Assembly (NCBI RefSeq): GCF_003003795.1
Contig: NZ_PVWK01000157.1
Coordinates: forward strand, 1-54,495
Reading direction: 5' to 3'
DNA: 54,495 nucleotides
DNA from: Stenomitos frigidus ULC18
Lineage (GTDB): Bacteria > Cyanobacteriota > Cyanobacteriia > Leptolyngbyales > Leptolyngbyaceae
Part shown: piece by piece, positions 37,692 to 47,800 of the stretch
Position numbering within the stretch: the stretch's first letter is position 1
How the letters are laid out: each line of letters starts with the position of its first letter
The notes under the pieces: model-generated
What the model saw: only the letters and a program-made list of their open reading frames with translations
Database searches by the model: none
What the model was told of the DNA's origin: nothing
Translations under genes and position numbers: made by a program

Positions 37692-38263
37692 TGGCGTTTG
37701 AATTGGTCGTCATTGGCACGTCCCTTGGTGGGTTGTCGGCGCTTAAAGTGCTGTTAGGTGGCCTGGCAGACCCCTTTCCACTAGCGATCGCGGTCGTGCA
37801 ACATCGGCACAAAGAATCTGGCCATGTAATGAGTGAATACATGCAGCAGTACACAACTCTACCCGTGCTTGAAGCAGAAGATAAAGACGAACTGCTACCA
37901 GGGCATATTTATCTCGCTCCAGCCGACTATCACCTGCTCATCGAATGGGGTTATCTAACGCTCTCAGTGGACGAACCCGTCTGCTTTGCCCGACCCTCGA
38001 TCGACGTGTTGTTTGAATCAGCCGCCGATGCCTATGCCGATCGCGCCATTGGCATCATCTTAACGGGAGCCAATCGTGATGGTACCAACGGTCTGGCACG
38101 CATTAAAGCCTGCGGTGGGCTAACGATAGTCCAAGATCCAGCAACGGCTGAAACGGGCATGATGCCCCAAGCCGCGATCGCCACAACGAAGGTGGATGCA
38201 ATCTTACCGCTGCCAGACATTGCACCTTACCTGGTCAATCTGTTATCTCGTGTGCGGAGTTAA
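37691..38263 (+). CDS. cheB: CheB-type protein-glutamate methylesterase domain
   Basis: The 190-residue protein is a bare methylesterase domain without the receiver domain that normally controls CheB. The catalytic triad is visible as GTSLGG (Ser11), QHRH (His38) and TGANRDG (Asp130), followed by GLARIKACGGLTIVQDP. It should remove methyl groups added by the neighbouring CheR or deamidate Gln. It overlaps cheR by one base and is four bases ahead of the next kinase gene, so the three are one transcription unit. Confidence 0.93.
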   Translation: MAFELVVIGTSLGGLSALKVLLGGLADPFPLAIAVVQHRHKESGHVMSEYMQQYTTLPVLEAEDKDELLPGHIYLAPADYHLLIEWGYLTLSVDEPVCFARPSIDVLFESAADAYADRAIGIILTGANRDGTNGLARIKACGGLTIVQDPATAETGMMPQAAIATTKVDAILPLPDIAPYLVNLLSRVRS

Positions 38264-38267
38264 TGCC

Positions 38268-39950
38268 ATGACGTTGCCATCTACAGTCAACATTCTCCTT
38301 GTTGATGATCACCCAGAGAATTTGCTCGCGTTGGAGGCGGTTTTGGGCAACCTGGGCGCAACGCTAGTGCGGGCAAATTCTGGACAGGAGGCGTTACGGT
38401 GCCTGTTAAATCAGGATTTTGCTGTCATTTTGCTGGATGTCCAGATGCCTGATATGGATGGCTTTGAAACAGCAACGCTGATCCGTAGTCGAGAGCGATC
38501 GCGCCAGACACCCATCATTTTTCTCACGGCCTTTAGTACCAGCGAACAGCTTATGTTCAAGGGTTACTCGTTAGGCGCGGTGGATTATCTGCACAAGCCA
38601 ATCAACGCCAGTATTTTGACCTCTAAGGTAACGGTCTTTGTTGATTTATTTCGCAAAACTGAAGCAGTTAAGGCACAGGCAGCACAACTTACCACGATTA
38701 ACGCTGAATTAAGTGAAAGTGAAGAACGGTTTCGCTCTCTCAGCGCCTATGCGCCAGTCGGTATTTTTATGAACGATACGACTGGCTCCTGCACCTACAC
38801 GAATCCCTGCCTGCAAACAATCGGCGACTTTACGTTCTCAGAGGGGCTCGGCGACGGTTGGACAACACGCATCCATGTGGACGATCGCGATCGCGTGGTG
38901 AAAGAATGGCAGGCTTACACAAACGGTCATGCCTCTGAGCATGCCACTGAGTACCGTTTTCAGCACCGTGATGGCAATGTACGCTGGGTCTACGCCCGTT
39001 GCTCGCCGCTGTTTTCTGATTTATGCGAACTGACTGGGTATGTTGGCACTGTTGAAGACCTTACAGAACGTAGACAGGCAGAAGAAGCCCGTACGCAGGT
39101 TTTTCGCGAACAAGCAGCACGAAAAGAAGCAGAAGCAGCCAACCGCATGAAAGATGAGTTTCTCGCCGTGCTCTCTCACGAACTCCGAACACCGCTCAAC
39201 TCGATGCTAGGCTGGTCTCGCTTGCTGCGCACACGCCAATTAGACGATGAGACCGTCACCCGTGCGCTAGAAACCATTGAACGCAACGCTTTAGCACAAG
39301 CACAGTTAATCGACGACATTCTGGATGTCTCGCAAATTGTACGCGGCAAACTGCGGCTACAGTGTCAGGCGTTGAACCTGGCAGCAGTGGTTGAAGGAGC
39401 GATTGAATCCGTCCGCCCGATGCTTGAAGTCAAGGCCATTCAGCTAGAGTCGTTTCTTGATCCAGCGGTTGGGCAGGTTTGGGGCGATTCTGTTCGGTTA
39501 CAACAAGTGGTGTGGAACCTGCTGACCAATGCCATCAAATTTACGCCTGCAAACGGCACCGTTACAGTGCGGTTAGCAGTTATGCAGTCGCAATTAGCAG
39601 CCGACAGCAGACAGAACCCCAGCAAACACTACACCCAAATCAGCATCAGCGATACAGGCAGTGGCATTCATCCAGAGTTTTTACCACACGTGTTTGATCG
39701 CTTTCGGCAGGCAGACAGCACGACCAGTCGCCCTCAAAATGGACTAGGGTTGGGGTTGGCGATCGTGCGGCATCTGGTCGAACAGCATGAGGGCAGTGTG
39801 CATGCAGAGAGTGAAGGCGTCGATCAAGGATCGACATTCACCGTCACCTTACCGCTCTTAAATACCAAGACCGAGGTGAATGGCTATGTCACAAGGCCCA
39901 GCAGTAAAACGGGCGCAACTCAGAGCGACTCTTCCCGCAATACCATATGA
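38268..39950 (+). CDS. Response regulator - PAS - histidine kinase
   Basis: Starting at ATG 38268, with CGGAG eight bases upstream, the protein has 560 residues. A receiver domain comes first (INILLVDDHPEN; phospho-Asp in LLDVQMPDMDGF; Lys in YLHKP), then a short coiled coil, a PAS/PAC module (SEERFRSLSAYAPVGIF, YRFQHRDGNVRWVYAR), HisKA ([16 protein letters not shown]) and HATPase (NLLTNAIKFTPANG, GLGLGLAIVRHL). No membrane segment. It starts four bases after cheB and is probably controlled by phosphotransfer from the upstream hybrid kinase, which is inference. Confidence 0.92.
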   Translation: MTLPSTVNILLVDDHPENLLALEAVLGNLGATLVRANSGQEALRCLLNQDFAVILLDVQMPDMDGFETATLIRSRERSRQTPIIFLTAFSTSEQLMFKGYSLGAVDYLHKPINASILTSKVTVFVDLFRKTEAVKAQAAQLTTINAELSESEERFRSLSAYAPVGIFMNDTTGSCTYTNPCLQTIGDFTFSEGLGDGWTTRIHVDDRDRVVKEWQAYTNGHASEHATEYRFQHRDGNVRWVYARCSPLFSDLCELTGYVGTVEDLTERRQAEEARTQVFREQAARKEAEAANRMKDEFLAVLSHELRTPLNSMLGWSRLLRTRQLDDETVTRALETIERNALAQAQLIDDILDVSQIVRGKLRLQCQALNLAAVVEGAIESVRPMLEVKAIQLESFLDPAVGQVWGDSVRLQQVVWNLLTNAIKFTPANGTVTVRLAVMQSQLAADSRQNPSKHYTQISISDTGSGIHPEFLPHVFDRFRQADSTTSRPQNGLGLGLAIVRHLVEQHEGSVHAESEGVDQGSTFTVTLPLLNTKTEVNGYVTRPSSKTGATQSDSSRNTI

Positions 39951-40097
39951 CCTCATTAGAGTCTGAGATAGTAGCACTAGCCTTTCTCTAAGCATGGTTA
40001 CGCTAAGAGCGTATCTAAAAACTGTCCACGCCTAGAACAGCAATCAGCTATGACGCCAATGCCGATTACCGACTACTGACTATCGACTACTCTCCTA

Positions 40098-42191
40098 TTA
40101 AGCATTAAACCCATAAACGCGATAGCCACTATCGGCAAGCATGGCGTAGTCTATGGTGCTGGGGGCATACAGGCGATAGAGCCACCCATAAGACAGGATG
40201 GATTGAACGCTATCCGCAGGATGGGAATAATCATAGGTGCCCGTCACAGGGTTGGCTCCGTTCTGAGCTTGCAGAGGCACGTAGTTGCCGCCATTGGCTG
40301 CCCTAGCATATTCTCCTTTGAAAACAGCTGTCTGAGGAGTTGAGCGATCCGTCAGGTTATAGCCTTGCCAGTTCAGCCCAACGAGGCCGAGCACATGCCC
40401 AATCTCATGCGTCACGACCTGGTACAGCAGCCAGCCCGTGGGATCATTAGTAGCAGAAAAGGTATCAGCATTGATTGCAATCTGTCCGACCCGCGGCATC
40501 AAGTCTGGAGAAGAAATCCAACCACCAAACTCATAATCAGGGCCACCATTGGCGGCTTCCAGCCCAGCGTTCCCCTGGTAAGGATTCAGAAAAATGAGCA
40601 GATCATCAACGTAACGTTTGCTCGTAAAGCTATAAGAACGACTGGAGTTAGCACCCAACTTACTGATCGTGCTGTTGAGCTGGAAATTAGTCCACTCGCT
40701 GGCAATTTGCGCAGCCCAATCATTAGCGGCTTTTTGGGCGATCGCCCGATGCTCAGGTGTCCAAAAGCCAAACGGGTCATTGCGGAAATCCAAATCAATG
40801 TTGAAGCGCGTCGGATCAGGAGCATAGGTATTGGTCACTTTGCCCAGTTCGTAAACAGCGCTACCCGCTAAACCACCGCTGAGCGTATAGCTAACGGTAT
40901 TGCCTAGCAAACGATCGGCACTAGAGTTGTCAGCTTCAGCGATAAACGACACCGTGCGCACCGCTTTCCAATCTTGAGGGGTAAACGTAAGCGTGTTTTG
41001 CGTCCCATTCACAACCGTGCTATCAGCATCCACCACCACAAAGCTGCCCGTCGAGAAAGTGAGGGTCACATTCGTAGTGGGAGCCTGCGTCAATTCCACT
41101 TTAAACGTCCCACCATCACCTTCTTGACCACTAAATGCGAAATTACTAATTTTGATTGGGTTGGAAGCGATCAACGTATCTTGTAGAGCAATCCGCCAAT
41201 TCAAGTCACTCACTGCTGGCAGATTAGCCGCTTGGTTCGTATCCTTAAGGTCATCCAGGAACCAAACCCCATTTTGCCCGGTCGCAACGTTACGCCAAAA
41301 AATGTCCGTTTTGCCATCGTTATTGCTATCGCCAGCACCCTGAATTTGCCAGTTCACGTCGCTAACCGTAGTCAAAAAAGTGGTGCTTGCAATCGTCATG
41401 TTGCTCCACGTGGTGCCGCCCAATGACCAGATAAACGTCTCACCGGAAAGGTCATTGCGCCACAGAATTTCTGGCTTGCCATCGCGGTTAAAGTCTGCTG
41501 CTGCCTGAATTCTGAGATTGGTTCCTAAGGCGCTTGGTAGGTAAGCTGTGTTGCTTACGGTCGTGCCATTGAGTGCCCAAATTGCATTCTCCCCAGTCGC
41601 ATAATTACGCCAGAGAAGATCGGGCTTCCCATCACCCGTAAAATCTGCCGTACCTTGAATTTGCCAATTAGAGCTTGCAAGTGGAGTCAAAAAGACGCTT
41701 GAGTGCAATGCAGCACCATCCATGAGCCAGATCACATTCTGCCCAGTCGCATAGTTGCGCCACACAATATCGGTCTTACCATCACCGTTAAAATCATTTG
41801 CCCCCTCTATGCGCCAATTGATGTCGCCAACTGTCGTCAACGATGCACTAGAGAGCCGATCCGCGCCCTTCATAAACCAAATGACATTCTCTCCAGTGGC
41901 ATAGTTGCGCCAAAGCAAATCCGTCTGACCATCATTATTGAAATCTGCCCCCACGTTAAGGGAACGTGGGGCCGAAGACGCAGTCGGCACCGTTGGCACC
42001 ACAGCTGGCTGCGAATCAGGAGTCGCAGCACTCGCTCCAGAAGCACTGGATGGGCTGAGGCTTAGCGTACTCAAGTCACTGGTAGGGCTGCTTGGGCTCA
42101 CTAACTGACTGGTCGCCAGTATCGCTGCGGCTGAGGATAGGCCAGAGGATGAGGCAATGTCGGAGGCACGATTATGGCGATCGGCGAACAT
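40098..42191 (-). CDS. FG-GAP repeat, Calx-beta and metalloprotease-like protein
   Basis: The 697-residue protein starts with a Ser/Ala/Pro-rich tail, followed by five FG-GAP/VCBS-type repeats of about 50 residues, each with a Ca-binding loop such as DFNNDGQTD, DFNGDGKTD, DFTGDGKPD. A Calx-beta-like segment (FSGQEGDGGTFKVELTQAP) follows, then a C-terminal domain with VVTHEIGHVLGLVGLNW, like the zinc site of metzincin-type proteases (HExxH). The usual third ligand at position 11 of the motif is Gly. No classical signal peptide is seen; the type is often exported by type I secretion. Probably an extracellular protein. Confidence 0.8.
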   Translation of the reverse strand: MFADRHNRASDIASSSGLSSAAAILATSQLVSPSSPTSDLSTLSLSPSSASGASAATPDSQPAVVPTVPTASSAPRSLNVGADFNNDGQTDLLWRNYATGENVIWFMKGADRLSSASLTTVGDINWRIEGANDFNGDGKTDIVWRNYATGQNVIWLMDGAALHSSVFLTPLASSNWQIQGTADFTGDGKPDLLWRNYATGENAIWALNGTTVSNTAYLPSALGTNLRIQAAADFNRDGKPEILWRNDLSGETFIWSLGGTTWSNMTIASTTFLTTVSDVNWQIQGAGDSNNDGKTDIFWRNVATGQNGVWFLDDLKDTNQAANLPAVSDLNWRIALQDTLIASNPIKISNFAFSGQEGDGGTFKVELTQAPTTNVTLTFSTGSFVVVDADSTVVNGTQNTLTFTPQDWKAVRTVSFIAEADNSSADRLLGNTVSYTLSGGLAGSAVYELGKVTNTYAPDPTRFNIDLDFRNDPFGFWTPEHRAIAQKAANDWAAQIASEWTNFQLNSTISKLGANSSRSYSFTSKRYVDDLLIFLNPYQGNAGLEAANGGPDYEFGGWISSPDLMPRVGQIAINADTFSATNDPTGWLLYQVVTHEIGHVLGLVGLNWQGYNLTDRSTPQTAVFKGEYARAANGGNYVPLQAQNGANPVTGTYDYSHPADSVQSILSYGWLYRLYAPSTIDYAMLADSGYRVYGFNA

Positions 42192-42425
42192 TGGGCAACC
42201 TAAACGATTTATTGTCTTACTTTATACCGTTTTTATTCATCACCCTGCAATATCCCCTAAGTTAAAACGCTTTTTCACATCTACATTGAAGGTTCTGTAA
42301 AGACAATCCATTGCTCTGTGAAGGATGCTATGTCTAACGATGGCTCGCACCCGGATAGTGAGCGAAACTCAAAATGACTATCCAATTCTAGTCGGCACCC
42401 TTCTCAGTAGAATGTGTTCATTGAC
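42192..42425. other. Intergenic region, no gene seen
   Basis: The AT-rich gap between the FG-GAP protein gene and the next minus-strand gene has no supported feature. Confidence 0.4.
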
Positions 42426-42680
42426 TCACCGTACCAACGAGATATACCGAGCCAAAATACTCATCACTTCACCAGCGTTAGGCCCAGGCAACAATGGGCT
42501 CCACTCACGCACTTCAGCAAACCGCAGGCGATGCAAGGTTTGAATCGTGTTCGTCACGCCTTGGCGAGAACCAATGACTAAAATGCGCAAAGGTTCACGA
42601 TCGGACGTTTGCTCTTTAGGCGTTGTGTTAACGACAAGAGGAGAGGCGTCATTGGCAGAAAGCAAGAAATTTTCAGGCAT
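42426..42680 (-). CDS. Small conserved hypothetical protein
   Basis: From ATG 42680 the product is 84 residues. After a variable start it has a compact core: PLRILVIGSRQGVTNTIQTL followed by FAEVREWSPLLPGPNAGEVM and SILARYI. I believe this is a small family common in cyanobacteria and without known function. ATG 42707 would add nine residues. It has no signal peptide or membrane segment and lies between unrelated genes. Confidence 0.75.
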   Translation of the reverse strand: MPENFLLSANDASPLVVNTTPKEQTSDREPLRILVIGSRQGVTNTIQTLHRLRFAEVREWSPLLPGPNAGEVMSILARYISLVR

Positions 42681-43037
42681 TGTGCTAACCCAGGATGGCA
42701 TAAACATTGTCTTAACTACCGCGTGCTATAGCTGTCGTCACAGAGCTTAAGGCGTTGAGATCAAAAGGCAGCCAGGAGTTCCACTCCCGCACCCCGTCCC
42801 AACCCATGTGAACGACTGCTCTAACGCCAGACAGGGCTGAGGAAACAGGGCATAGCCACACCCTCAAATGACGCTATGCAGCTAAAATCACACGGCAACT
42901 TAAAACAAGTTACACGGTAAAGCTTAAAAAGTCAAAAGATAAGCGATCTGCATGTAGCCACACTACTGACAGTAGAGGCGCAAGCAGTCAACGAAGCATA
43001 TTGGGCGCAATGTTCTGATAGCTGAGCGTCCTGCTGC
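42681..43037. other. Intergenic region, no gene seen
   Basis: About 350 bases separate two short minus-strand genes. A HIP1-poor sequence with no strong hairpin, RNA gene or open frame. Confidence 0.4.
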
Positions 43038-43271
43038 TTAAACCCAACTAATGCTGCGTAGCCATTTCCACACACCCGTGTTGCGCCTGACCATGATGCC
43101 CTGGCTTTGTTCTTTCGCGATCGCCATCAGCTCATCGGTGCTAAAGCTATAGCCGAGTTGTTCCGTGATTCTCAAAAAGTCGTCTGGATTCGTCACGCCT
43201 TCAAACCGATCGCGCAACGTCTCGTCATAGGCAACCGCTTCAAGAAATCGATTCGCACTTTCTATAGACAT
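43038..43271 (-). CDS. Nif11-domain protein
   Basis: From ATG 43271 the product is 77 residues and starts MSIESANRFLEAVAYDETLR, followed by ITEQLGYSFSTDELMAIAKE, the Nif11-type helical domain found in nitrogen-fixation-linked proteins and in leader peptides of ribosomal natural products. There is no Gly-Gly cleavage site or Cys/Ser-rich core after it, so it is not a normal precursor peptide. The start has a strong AGGAGG about eight bases upstream. No nif gene or lantipeptide synthetase is in the window. Function is unknown. Confidence 0.85.
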   Translation of the reverse strand: MSIESANRFLEAVAYDETLRDRFEGVTNPDDFLRITEQLGYSFSTDELMAIAKEQSQGIMVRRNTGVWKWLRSISWV

Positions 43272-43441
43272 CCCTGAGCCTCCTGCTATGGCATTTCTAC
43301 CTATTTTCACGATCGTTCCTACCGTTATACTGCCCTAAATTTTGCCCTTACTAGCGAGGCCGTGCAGGAGAATTAAGGCTGTATGATTGCAGGAAGACAC
43401 CAGTCTTTGTCACCCATCAGCTAGACCATCATGGCTAGTGC

Positions 43442-44743
43442 TCAGTGGTTAGTTAAAGTGAGGGGCAATTGCATGACGAACTCCGTCCCTTGACCGGGCG
43501 TTGAACGGTAGCTCAGTTGACCATTATGCTTCTCTACAACGATTTGGTAACTAATCGCAAGACCTAACCCCATTCCCTGCCCCACAGGTTTTGTTGTAAA
43601 AAATGGTTCGAATAACCGCATGCCTACAGTTTCTGAAATGCCAACGCCATTATCTTTAACGCGAATCGTGATAGTTTGCGCTTCTGTTAGTTCTGTACTC
43701 AGCAAAATCGTTGGCGACAAGTCGAGGGCTGGTGACTGAACAAACTGCCGTTCTAAGGCATCGATCGCGTTATTGAGCAAATTTAGAAAGACTTGATTTA
43801 ATTCACCCACCGAACACGTTACCAGCGGCAGCTTGGCATAGTTTCGGATGACGTTGATCGAGGGCATATCAGGCTTATCTACCAGCCGCTGGCCTAACAG
43901 CAGAACCGTATTTTCTAAACCTTCATGAATATCGATCGCTTTAACCTCTGCTTCGCCCAAGCGGGAAAAGTTGCGCAGGGCTGAAATAATCGTGCAGACG
44001 CGATCGCTACCGCCTCGCATTGATTTAATGATGCTTTCTAGATCCGCAGTCACAAAATCTAGGTCGGCTTCTTTCAGCATCGCTGCGATCGCTGGTGTCG
44101 GCTCTGGATATGCTTGCTGATAAGCATTGACGACTGCTAACAAGGTTTCCACATAGACACTCGCTGGGTTGAGATTGCCCACAATGAAGCTCATTGGGTT
44201 ATTCAACTCATGACAAACACCAGCGACCAGTTGCCCTAAACCCAACATTTTCTCTTTGCGAATTAGCTGCGCTTGCATCTGTTTTAAGTGATCAAAGGCT
44301 TGTTGAACCTGATCATTCTTGGCTTGTAATTGCGTTTGTAGATCTTGAATTTTCAGATGGGTTTGAATGCGAACCAAAACGTCTTCAAATTGAAACGGTT
44401 TAGTAATAAAGTCAACACCGCCGACCTGAAACGCTTTTACTTTATCAGTTACCTCATCTAATGCACTTAAGAAAATTACAGGCACTCTTGAAGTTTTGGC
44501 ATCCGCTTTTAGTTGCTTGCACACCTCATACCCATTCATATCAGGCATGTTCACGTCTAGGAGAATTAAATCAGGAGGGGTGGTTTGAGCAGCCATCAGT
44601 GCCATTTTACCGTTAATGGCTTTGCGGACGTCATAGCCTTGTTGCAGCAGCAAAGCAGAGAGCAAGCGAATATTCTCTGCTGTGTCATCAACAATGAGAA
44701 TATCGGCCGTTTGAAGGCTAGTTTGACTACGATTGGAAAGCAT
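43442..44743 (-). CDS. Response regulator - histidine kinase
   Basis: The 433-residue protein has an N-terminal receiver domain (DILIVDDTAENIRLL; phospho-Asp in LLDVNMPDMNGY; Lys in FITKPF), a coiled-coil linker (QDLQTQLQAKNDQVQQAF), a dimerisation domain with phospho-His in GVCHELNNPMSFI, and a HATPase domain (NLLNNAIDALER, GQGMGLGLAISYQI). No membrane segment. The HELNNP type of H-box is common in cyanobacterial kinases that take input from a receiver. It lies 124 bases downstream of the ethylene-receptor-like hybrid kinase on the same strand and could be its phosphorylation partner. Confidence 0.92.
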   Translation of the reverse strand: MLSNRSQTSLQTADILIVDDTAENIRLLSALLLQQGYDVRKAINGKMALMAAQTTPPDLILLDVNMPDMNGYEVCKQLKADAKTSRVPVIFLSALDEVTDKVKAFQVGGVDFITKPFQFEDVLVRIQTHLKIQDLQTQLQAKNDQVQQAFDHLKQMQAQLIRKEKMLGLGQLVAGVCHELNNPMSFIVGNLNPASVYVETLLAVVNAYQQAYPEPTPAIAAMLKEADLDFVTADLESIIKSMRGGSDRVCTIISALRNFSRLGEAEVKAIDIHEGLENTVLLLGQRLVDKPDMPSINVIRNYAKLPLVTCSVGELNQVFLNLLNNAIDALERQFVQSPALDLSPTILLSTELTEAQTITIRVKDNGVGISETVGMRLFEPFFTTKPVGQGMGLGLAISYQIVVEKHNGQLSYRSTPGQGTEFVMQLPLTLTNH

Positions 44744-44867
44744 GATGCTATCGCCATTAGGTGAGGAACTTAGGTGAGGAACGCTGATGCGGTAAGGGGC
44801 AATTGGAGTCTACTCAGCCATTCTCTAAGCCTCGCTCGATCGCATATGATCTATCGATCATTGGCCT

Positions 44868-47800
44868 TCAGGTTGAGAACGATTCAGCGTCGTTAATGAC
44901 AAAGTCAGGCATAGCCAGCATCGTTAAAATTTGGTCAAATTGAAAGCCTTCAGCAAGCTCAATCAAGGCATCTTTCAAGGCGGTGTGTGCAGACGGTATT
45001 TGCTGCAGTAACTCTAGTACTCGCGCATCGCTGCACTCTAAAGCTGCATGGTATAGCTGCAGCCTCCACGTCGCTGACAGTGCGGCCAAAGTGGCTTGCA
45101 AAGCCTCTTCAGTCAGTTGAGAGGTTTGCTGATTGCGTTGCTGGAGAGAGCGTATTTGTGCCGACTCAGTTACTGCATAAAGGTACTGCACACCTAAGTG
45201 TTGACTGATTTTGGCAAACAAGGTGTGCCGTTGAAACGGTTTGCTGAGAAAGTCATCACAGCCAACGGCAAGAAATACCTGCCGCTGTTCTTCAAACGCA
45301 CTGGCTGTGAGAGCAATAATAATCGTGTCTTGGATGTGGGCATCCGCTTTAATCTGTTGCGTTGCTTCAACACCATTCAGCACAGGCATGCGCATGTCCA
45401 TCAAAATTAGGTGTGGTCGCCATTCCCTACAAAGTGCGATCGCGTCGAGTCCATTGTCCACTTCTTTCAGTTCTAAACCTTGCAGGTTCAATATTTGTGA
45501 GAGCAAATAGCGATTAGTAGCATTATCTTCAGCAATAAGAATGCGATAAATCGGTTGATTGGGCGCCAATCCAATCACCGTTTGAGTGCTTGATCGAAGC
45601 GTGTCGGTGGTGATCGATGGATCGTAACCAACCGGAATGTCAAAGGAAAAAACGCTACCTTGATCGCGTTGACTGGTAACGGTAATTTCGCCACCCATTA
45701 ATTGCACGAATTTTTGGCTGATAGCTAGTCCCAACCCTGTGCCTTCTGCAGACAATAAGCCAGCTCGAGTTTGTTCAAACGGCTTAAAGAGGCTTTGCTG
45801 TTCAGCCAGCGTCATGCCTGCACCAGTGTCTTCCACCTCAAAATGTAGTATCATTCTGGGCTCGGAGGCTGCTTTTTTAAAATGCAGATAGCGAGGAAGC
45901 TCAATGCCTTTTGAAAGCTTTAGTATAATGATCCCTTGTTGAGTAAACTTAATCGCATTGCCTAACAGGTTAATCAAAACTTGTTGGAGCTTACCTTCAT
46001 CAGCAATGACCCATTTAGGAACATCGTTTGAACACTCGATCGTGAACTGTAAGTGTTTGGTTTCAGCTCGCAACTGCAGCATTTCCTCTAAATTGTGCAG
46101 AAGATTATAAAGATCGAAATGATCAGTGTCTAACGAGAGCCGTCCCGCCTCAATTTTAGACATCTCCAACACATCATTAATCAGCTTCAGCAGGTGTTCA
46201 CCACTACGGTTGATAGTCTGAAGATGCTCTTGTTGCTTCTGCGTCAGCGACGCATCGCAGGACATCAGCTGAGAAAAACCCAACACTGCATTTAAAGGAG
46301 TACGCAATTCATGACTCATGTTTGCCAAAAACTCACTTTTCGCCCGGTTAGCATCATCAGCAAGTTCTTTCGCCTGTTGCAGTGCGACTGACTGCTGCTG
46401 CGTTTGGGCAAACAATTCAGCTTGCTGTACCGCGACTCCTAGCTGACTACTGATTTGAGAGACTACTCGGATTTCTGCCTCTTGCCACTGGCGAGGAAGC
46501 GTGTTCTGGTAGGCTGACAGCAAGCCCCAAAGCTGGTTACCGCAAAAGATCGGGACGGTGATATAAGCGCGTGCCTGCAAAGATTCAAGGAGTTCAAGGT
46601 AGCAGGTATCAAACCCTGCTGCGTAAACGTCAGGCACACAGCAATAGTTTGCTTTCTCACGGTAGAGCCCACCTTCGTTTGCTTGTAGGTAGGTGTCTTG
46701 AATCAAAACTGCGTTGCCATCTAAGCGCTTGATAATACAGTCTGGCTGATCAACAGCTGTCGTTACCAGTGCTGGATCGTCAAGGCGAAACGGGATGATC
46801 GCATTCCAACCAGCCCCCACCGACTCAGCGACCACATTGCCGCTCCAGTCTGGGTTAAAGCGATAAATGAGAGCACGATCACACCGCATCGCTTGCCGCA
46901 CTTCAATGGTTGTTGTACTGAAAATGTCGTCTAGATCTAAACTCTGACGCATCCGCAGAATTACGCGAGTGGTTGCCCGTTCCAGTTCTGCCATGCGTTG
47001 CAGTTCTGCTTCTGCCGCGATCCGCTCCTGAATTTCGGTTTCGAGTGCTGTGTTGATTTCAATGAGCTCGGTGGTTCGTTCTTCCACCCGAAATTCCAGT
47101 GCCTCATACGCGTAGTTACGGGCTTGCTCTGCCCATTGACGTTCAAGCTCAGCCGCCGCCCGAGTTGCAAACACGCTCACAAGGGCATACTTGTTTTCGT
47201 CCAAGGCTAGTGGCTGTGAGTGCAGCAGAGATAAATGCCCAATCACATGCCCTGCTGCATTCACTAAGGGCATACCCAAATAGCTCTCTGCTTGCAGGTC
47301 TTTGACGATGGCAGATGTGGGAAACCGCTCTTGTAACGTATCGGGGTAATAGCACAGACAACCGTCTTGAATGACGGCTCCGCAAGGGTTGCCAAGAAGA
47401 GGGATGGTTAGGTTCTCCGCTAGCGTTTCATGTGCCCATACCGCTAACGTTTTAAGCTCAGTAGGTTGCTCTGGCAATCGTTGTGCCACGATCACGTAGG
47501 GCACGTCTAGCGCGATCGCCAAATGCTTTACCAGTGCTGGAAAGAACGCCTTACCGGTTGCCGAAGCAGTACCTGCCACAATACTTTGTAGCGTCGCCTC
47601 AGCCCGTTGACGCTCAACAATTTCTTGTTGCAATTTCTGGTTGATGGCCTCGAGTTGGTCAGGTGTTTTGAGCGCCAAAAACTGAGGCAGCAGCGTAAGC
47701 AACTGCAAGGCGGTATAGCAAGAGACTAGAGCCGTTAGCGCACGCACACCACCAGCCAGCCAATAGGCCGGATGCCACAGTGTCCAAATGTCTAGTAAAT

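Noticed and set aside
36861-38263. Complete chemotaxis operon
   Set aside because: Only CheR and a CheB esterase domain are present; no receptor, CheA or CheW is seen.
43038-43271. RiPP precursor peptide
   Set aside because: The Nif11 domain has no GG/GA cleavage site or core peptide and no modifying enzyme is nearby.
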